Assembly: GCA_964517215.1 (NCBI GenBank)
Contig: CAZFBR010000121.1
Coordinates: 1 to 10,503, forward strand
Length of the DNA stretch: 10,503 nt
Direction: 5' to 3'
Source of the DNA: CAZFBR01 sp035353495 [NCBI: uncultured bacterium]
GTDB lineage: Bacteria; DAOPZR01
Part shown: positions 6,916 through 10,503 of the stretch, piece by piece
Layout: the number at the start of each line of letters is the position of its first letter
Position numbering within the stretch: the first letter of the stretch is position 1
Notes under the pieces: model-generated
Seen by the model: the letters and a program-made list of their open reading frames with translations, nothing else
Database searches by the model: none
Told to the model about the DNA's origin: nothing
Made by a program: the position numbers and the translations under genes

Positions 6916-6929
6916 GCCATTCCGGTCAA
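6901..6929 (-). promoter_or_regulatory. Sigma70-type promoter of the response-regulator gene
   Basis: On the minus strand, TTGACC (6924-6929) and TAGAAT (6901-6906) are separated by 17 bp, each 5 of 6 to consensus. A start site near 6894 would give a leader of about 20 nt, which contains the GGAGG ribosome binding site. The -10 box forms one arm of the palindrome at 6901-6915, so a protein bound there would block this promoter. Confidence 0.65.
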
Positions 6930-6940
6930 TGGTATACGGC

Positions 6941-8119
6941 ATGAAGACACGGTTGCGCGTTCTCTACGTCACTTCGACCTTCGCCCGCACGGCCGACGAC
7001 AGCGAAGACCCCTGGCAGGGCGAACTGGCCCGCCGTCTGGCCCGGCAGGTCGACCTGACCGTGCTGGCCCCCGCCTGGCGCGGCGGACGGGATCATGACT
7101 GGCAGGGCATCCCGGTCCATCGTTTCCGCTACCTGCCCGCCGTGATGGAGACCCTGACCCACGGGGCGGGCGCCTCGGTCAACAGCCGCACGCTCGCGGG
7201 CAAACTGGCTGCCGTCCCGTACCTGCTTGCCGGGCATACCGCCCTGCAGCGCGAGCTGCTGGCCCGCCCGTATGACGTGCTCCATCTGCACTGGCCCGTC
7301 CCGCATGCGCTCTGGCTGTGGCCGTATCTCCCGGCCGCGCCGCGCGTGGTTTTGCACTGGTACGGGGTGGAAATGCCGCTGGCCCGGCGGCTCCCCGGGG
7401 GCATGGCGCTGCTGCGCGCTGCGCTCCGCCGGGCCGACGCCAATATCGCCATCAGCCGGCACACGGCGGACGCGCTCGTCCCGTTCGCCCCGCAACCGCT
7501 TGCCGTCATACCCTACGGCATCACCTGCGGGACACCGCTGCCGCGCCCGGTGCAGCCGGCCAACACCATCCTCTTCGTCGGCCGGCTGGTCGCGCGCAAG
7601 GGCGTGGATGTGCTGCTGCGCGCCTTCGCCATCTTCTGCCAGTCGGTCTCCGGCTGGAAACTGGTCATTATCGGCGACGGTCCGCAGCGGGGCAAGCTGG
7701 AAATGATCGCCCGCGGCCTGGACATGGACGAGGATATCGTCTTCCGCGGCCGGGTCAGCCACGACGAGCTGCGCGCCGCCTACGCCGCCGCCACCCTCTT
7801 TGCGCTGCCGGCCGTTAGCGACACTGCCGGCGAGACCGAAGGGCTGGGCGTGGTGCTGCTCGAAGCGCTGCACAACCGCGTCCCCGTCGTTGCCAGCCGC
7901 ATTGGCGGCATCACCGACGTCATCACCGACGACGGCACTGGCGCGCTGGTGCCGCCCGGCGACGCCGCCGCGCTCGCCGCCGCACTGGTCGCGCTCGCCC
8001 GCGACCCCGCTCGGGCCGCGCGCCTCGCCGACGACGGGGCGGCACTGCTGCGCGGACCGTTCGCCTGGGAGCACATTACCGCCGCCATGCTCGCGGCCTA
8101 CGGAGCCGGCCATGCCTGA
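6941..8119 (+). CDS. GT4-family glycosyltransferase (GT-B fold)
   Basis: Transfers a sugar from an activated donor to an acceptor, probably for a surface polysaccharide, glycolipid or glycoprotein; donor and acceptor are unknown. Counting from the ATG at 6941 it has 392 residues, a normal GT4 length. The N-terminal acceptor half begins RVLYVTSTF and includes LHLHWPVPH. The C-terminal donor half has VGRLVARKGVDVLLRAF, the VIIGDGPQ strand, FRGRVSHDEL, and the E-X7-E motif E300-GLGVVLL-E308 followed by ASRIGGITDVI. It has no signal peptide or transmembrane helix and is probably cytosolic or peripheral to the membrane. In-frame ATGs at 6914 and 6929 would put the start inside the palindrome or the opposite promoter, so 6941 is preferred, but no clear SD supports any of them. 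It overlaps the radical SAM gene by 8 nt. Confidence 0.88.
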   Translation: MKTRLRVLYVTSTFARTADDSEDPWQGELARRLARQVDLTVLAPAWRGGRDHDWQGIPVHRFRYLPAVMETLTHGAGASVNSRTLAGKLAAVPYLLAGHTALQRELLARPYDVLHLHWPVPHALWLWPYLPAAPRVVLHWYGVEMPLARRLPGGMALLRAALRRADANIAISRHTADALVPFAPQPLAVIPYGITCGTPLPRPVQPANTILFVGRLVARKGVDVLLRAFAIFCQSVSGWKLVIIGDGPQRGKLEMIARGLDMDEDIVFRGRVSHDELRAAYAAATLFALPAVSDTAGETEGLGVVLLEALHNRVPVVASRIGGITDVITDDGTGALVPPGDAAALAAALVALARDPARAARLADDGAALLRGPFAWEHITAAMLAAYGAGHA

Positions 8120-8822
8120 GACCCGCACCTTTCCCATTGTGCAGGGCTACCTGCCCACCTCGCTCTCCGACTGGGATCAGCAGCTCGCGCAGGTGCTCTT
8201 CCTCCCCGGCTGCAACTTCCGCTGCCCGTTCTGCCATAACGCCGGCATCGTGCGCGGCGAGGGTGAACCGTTCGCCTGGCGCGATATCATCGCGGCCATG
8301 GACCGCCATCAGGGCTGGGTCCGCGCCACGGTCATCACCGGCGGCGAGCCGACCCTGCAGGCGGGCCTGCTCCCGCTCTGCCGCTGGCTCAAGGGACGCG
8401 GGCACCGCATCAAGCTCGACACCAACGGTGCGCGGCCCGACATCCTGCGCGCCGTGCTGGCGGAGCATGCCGTCGATTATGTGGCGATGGATGTAAAGAC
8501 CTCGTGGACCCGCTACCCCGAAGCAACCGGCATGCCCGACGCTGCCGCGCGGGTGCGGGAGAGTTTCGCCGTGCTGCGCGACAGCGGCCTGCCGTTCGAG
8601 CTGCGCACCACCGTCGTCCCCGGGCTGGTCGCCGCGGCGGAACTTGACGAACTTATCCCGACGCTTGACGGCGCGCCGCGCTGGTATCTCCAGGCCTACC
8701 GCCCCGCCCCGACCCTCGATCCCGCGTGGAGCGAGCTCACCCCGCCGCTCGCCGGCGAGGTCACCGCGCTCGCGGTCAAGCTCATCCGCGCCGGGTTCGC
8801 CGCCGCCATCCGCAACCAGTAG
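8112..8822 (+). CDS. Radical SAM protein, NrdG2-like (anaerobic ribonucleotide reductase activase family)
   Basis: A 236-residue radical SAM enzyme. C34, C38 and C41 form the CxxxCxxC motif (FLPGCNFRCPFCHN) that binds the 4Fe-4S cluster and S-adenosylmethionine. ITGGEPT (75-81) contacts SAM, and KLDTNGARPD and VDYVAMDVK are further core strands. The order and wording fit the NrdG2 type of anaerobic ribonucleoside-triphosphate reductase activating protein (TIGR02495-like), which makes a glycyl radical on a partner. No NrdD or other glycyl-radical enzyme is nearby, so the partner and even the reaction are unproven. There is no extra cluster domain. The ATG lies inside the glycosyltransferase gene (8-nt overlap) with CGGAG six bases upstream, so it is translationally coupled. 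It implies at least some anaerobic or low-oxygen metabolism. Confidence 0.85.
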   Translation: MPETRTFPIVQGYLPTSLSDWDQQLAQVLFLPGCNFRCPFCHNAGIVRGEGEPFAWRDIIAAMDRHQGWVRATVITGGEPTLQAGLLPLCRWLKGRGHRIKLDTNGARPDILRAVLAEHAVDYVAMDVKTSWTRYPEATGMPDAAARVRESFAVLRDSGLPFELRTTVVPGLVAAAELDELIPTLDGAPRWYLQAYRPAPTLDPAWSELTPPLAGEVTALAVKLIRAGFAAAIRNQ

Positions 8823-8927
8823 CCGTAGCCCGACGGCCACATCGCCAAACGCGCTTGCTGCCGGCCGTCCGGCGACAGGTGCACACCATGCCCGACCGCT
8901 GCCGGCCAAAACGGCGGCGCGAGCGCT

Positions 8928-8956
8928 TTGCCCGCACGGATAAAACATGGTATACC
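8928..8956 (+). promoter_or_regulatory. Possible promoter of the class II aldolase gene
   Basis: TTGCCC (8928-8933) and TATACC (8951-8956) are 17 bp apart, each 4 of 6 to consensus, in the 151-bp gap after the radical SAM gene. The predicted start site, near 8963, would fall at the beginning of the GGAGG ribosome binding site, which is tight. The AT-rich patch is unusual for the region, but this is only a weak candidate. A small inverted repeat (GCCGG / CCGGC, 8860-8873) lies upstream. Confidence 0.3.
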
Positions 8957-8973
8957 CCCTGCGGAGGAACGTC

Positions 8974-9570
8974 ATGCTGGCGCAATTTCAGAAGATCGGG
9001 GCGGAACTGCTGCAGTTCGGCATCAACGCCTCGCATTCGGGCAATATCAGCGTGCGGGCCGGCGACGAGATCGTCATCACCCGCAGCGGCAGCATGCTTT
9101 CCCAGCTCGGCCCGGGGGACCTGGTCACGGTCCCGCTCGCCGGCGAATTCGTCGGTGCGGCGTCGCGCGAGCTGGTGGTGCACCGCGCCATTTACCGCGG
9201 CACCAGCGCCCGGGCCATCCTCCACGTCCATCCGCCCTACAGCACCATGCTCTCGCTCGTCGACGATGAGATCATCCCGTTCGATTCCGAGGCGTTCTTC
9301 TTCCTCAAGGCGGTCCCCGTGCTGCGCACGAAGGAAACGATCGGGTCGCCGGAGGTCGCGGACAAGCTGCCGCCCATCCTCGCGCGCCACGGCAAGATTG
9401 CAGTCCTCGCCACCCACGGCAGCTTCGCCATCGGCGACTGTCTCGAGGACACCTACCTGTGGACCACCACGCTCGAGCGTGCGGCCAATCTCATTTACCT
9501 GACCAAAACATTTGATGAGGGCGCCTACCGCCGCACACGGCGGGCCATGCAGCAGAAACTGCGCGGCTGA
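8974..9570 (+). CDS. Class II aldolase/adducin-family protein
   Basis: A 198-residue, single-domain member of the zinc-dependent aldolase family (fuculose-phosphate aldolase, ribulose-phosphate epimerase, MtnB). The zinc ligands H84 and H86 (HVHPPYS) and H148 (ATHGSF) and the catalytic acid E66 (SRELVVHRAIY) are all present, as are the phosphate-binding segments SGNISVR (22-28) and TRSGSML (36-42). The active site is therefore complete, probably for a phosphorylated sugar such as fuculose 1-phosphate, deoxyribulose 1-phosphate or methylthioribulose 1-phosphate. The sequence alone does not choose, and no sugar kinase or isomerase is adjacent. It is shorter than E. coli FucA (215) and resembles archaeal-type members. 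An in-frame ATG at 8947 exists, but GGAGG six bases before the ATG at 8974 decides the start. Confidence 0.9.
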   Translation: MLAQFQKIGAELLQFGINASHSGNISVRAGDEIVITRSGSMLSQLGPGDLVTVPLAGEFVGAASRELVVHRAIYRGTSARAILHVHPPYSTMLSLVDDEIIPFDSEAFFFLKAVPVLRTKETIGSPEVADKLPPILARHGKIAVLATHGSFAIGDCLEDTYLWTTTLERAANLIYLTKTFDEGAYRRTRRAMQQKLRG

Positions 9571-9623
9571 CCGCCGCCGCCTGACGCCCCCGCATCCGTC
9601 GCCGCGTCGTCACTTTTCTCCAG

Positions 9624-9649
9624 CTGCCGGCGGTCCCGCGGCCGGGCAG
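9624..9649. terminator. GC-rich hairpin between convergent genes
   Basis: CTGCCGGC and GCCGGGCAG can pair with one bulged base around a 9-nt loop, just 4 bp beyond the stop of the leftward gene and 53 bp beyond the stop of the rightward gene. A convergent terminator would be expected here. No U-run follows on either strand (the only T-run, 9614-9617, is on the wrong side), so it is not a standard intrinsic terminator and the call is tentative. Confidence 0.3.
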
Positions 9650-9653
9650 ACGC

Positions 9654-10503
9654 TCAGCGGATGATGGCGACTGGCTTCACCACCACCGCGCCGCCGGCCT
9701 CGACAACCAGCAGGTAGATGCCGCTGGCGACTTCCTCGCCGGCGTCGTTGCGCGCATCCCAGATCGCCATGCCCGTGCCCGCCAGCCCCCGCCGCACCGC
9801 CACCTCTTCACCGTTCACCGTGTACACGGTCAGCGTCGCGCCGTCCGTGAGGCCGGTAATGCGAATGCCGGTGCGGCCGGTGCCATTGCCGTCATACGGT
9901 TCACCGGTGGCGGGATTGCCGTCGTAGGGACGATACGGGTTGGGGAATACCGCGATCCCGTCAAGGTTCGCCGCCGACGCCGTCAGCGCGGGGAACGCCC
10001 CGTAGAACGACAGGTGCGCCACCCGCACGCTGATGGTGTCCGCGATCCGATCCTGCCGCAGCGACGCCGGCGAACCGTCAGGCCAGGCGAGCGCCAGCCC
10101 GTCGACCTGCAGCACATCCTTCCAGCGCGAGTCGGCCGGATCAAACCAGCAGATGCGCACATATTCTTCCAGCGCCGGCGGCACGCGATAGCTGAACGTC
10201 AGGGTGATCCCGTCAACGGGAGTGCTGTTCTCCACCGGCAGGCCCGCACTGTCAAGCAGGGTCAGCACCCCCAGCGCACTGCTGGCGGTATCCACGCTGC
10301 CGGCCTGCCAGCGGTTGCCCGCAGCCAGCAACACCGCGTATTCCGCCGCCGTCGGCGCGCGCACCGCCAGGGCATAGCCCGCGCCCGCCGCGCGAAAAGC
10401 GGGACTGACCGTCACGGTATTCCCGTCGCGACCGACCGCCACGGTCAGGGTCTCCGCCGCACCCTGCGGGGCGAAGATACTACTCGCGTCGCGCGATACG
10501 CCC
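9654..10503 (-). CDS. Secreted or surface protein with FlgD-like Ig C-terminal domain (partial, 5' end off window)
   Basis: The C-terminal ~282 residues of a larger protein; the frame stays open to the window edge, so the GTG at 10442 is not its start. The last ~100 residues form a FlgD-like Ig or sorting-type domain: VFPNPYRPYDG, then ITGLTDGATLTVYTVNGEEV, then IWDARNDAGEEVASGIYLLVV and the terminal basic VKPVAIIR. Such tails are common on large exported proteins of Elusimicrobiota, Bacteroidota-related and candidate phyla, where some serve as type IX-type secretion signals. Upstream are beta-rich stretches, with LTFSYRVPPALEEYVRICWFDPADSRWKDV and SVRVAHLSFYGAF, like the segments that precede these tails in outer-surface proteins. 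The catalytic or binding part, if any, is beyond the edge. It converges on the aldolase gene. Confidence 0.85.
   Translation of the reverse strand, partial: GVSRDASSIFAPQGAAETLTVAVGRDGNTVTVSPAFRAAGAGYALAVRAPTAAEYAVLLAAGNRWQAGSVDTASSALGVLTLLDSAGLPVENSTPVDGITLTFSYRVPPALEEYVRICWFDPADSRWKDVLQVDGLALAWPDGSPASLRQDRIADTISVRVAHLSFYGAFPALTASAANLDGIAVFPNPYRPYDGNPATGEPYDGNGTGRTGIRITGLTDGATLTVYTVNGEEVAVRRGLAGTGMAIWDARNDAGEEVASGIYLLVVEAGGAVVVKPVAIIR

Noticed and set aside
6914-6940. Upstream ATG starts for the glycosyltransferase at 6914 and 6929
   Set aside because: They lie within the palindrome or the opposite-strand promoter and add nine or fewer residues not needed by the fold; 6941 begins directly before the first beta strand.
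6926-8137. Long minus-strand open frame (403 codons) opposite the glycosyltransferase
   Set aside because: The opposite strand encodes clear GT4 motifs including E-X7-E. The antisense product is low-complexity Gly/Arg/Gln-rich and would also cross the divergent promoter.
10440-10442. GTG as the start of the rightmost minus-strand gene
   Set aside because: The frame continues open to the window edge with ordinary coding sequence, and a FlgD-like tail normally ends a much longer exported protein with a signal peptide.
1-10503. CRISPR arrays, transposons, phage genes, toxin-antitoxin pairs, tRNA or rRNA genes
   Set aside because: I saw no spaced repeats, transposase or integrase motifs, terminal inverted repeats, small toxin-like pairs or cloverleaf sequences on either strand.

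Overview
The window is GC-rich bacterial DNA, roughly two thirds G+C by eye. It has Shine-Dalgarno sequences of the AGGAG type, sigma70-like promoters, a lipoprotein signal and a surface protein with a FlgD-like C-terminal domain, all of which suggest a Gram-negative-type bacterium. The FlgD-like tail and the LeuB variant resemble proteins from Elusimicrobiota, Omnitrophota or PVC-type lineages. The lineage cannot be fixed from this window. Nothing here looks like a phage, transposon, CRISPR array, tRNA or rRNA.

Region 1 (48-4275, minus strand) is a compact operon read from right to left: uridine phosphorylase (udp), isopropylmalate isomerase small subunit (leuD), isopropylmalate dehydrogenase (leuB), aspartate-semialdehyde dehydrogenase (asd) and a TPR protein. 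A strong promoter (TTGACG, 17 bp, TATATT) lies just upstream of udp. udp/leuD and asd/TPR overlap, leuD and leuB are 10 nt apart, and a 9-bp hairpin sits between leuB and asd. The operon joins nucleoside salvage to leucine and aspartate-family amino acid synthesis. leuC is absent from the window.

Region 2 (4294-5792, minus strand) is a two-gene unit: a lipoprotein ABC substrate-binding protein followed by a small four-helix membrane protein. No ABC permease or ATPase is present. Upstream is a 377-bp stretch without a convincing gene; it holds a perfect 10-bp tandem repeat.

Region 3 (6170-8822) is a divergent pair of units. A response regulator with an unassigned N-terminal region is transcribed leftwards from a well-formed promoter. 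A GT4 glycosyltransferase, overlapping by 8 nt with an NrdG2-like radical SAM protein, is transcribed rightwards. A 6-bp-arm palindrome lies between them.

Region 4 (8974-10503) holds a short class II aldolase-family gene (plus strand). It converges on the C-terminal part of a large secreted or surface protein (minus strand) that runs off the window edge.

Most genes belong to known families. The points most worth checking are a LeuB with isocitrate-dehydrogenase-like cofactor residues, the uncommon udp-leuDB-asd-TPR operon, the N-terminal region of the response regulator, and the glycosyltransferase/radical SAM pair. I did not find clear evidence of a wholly new multi-gene system.
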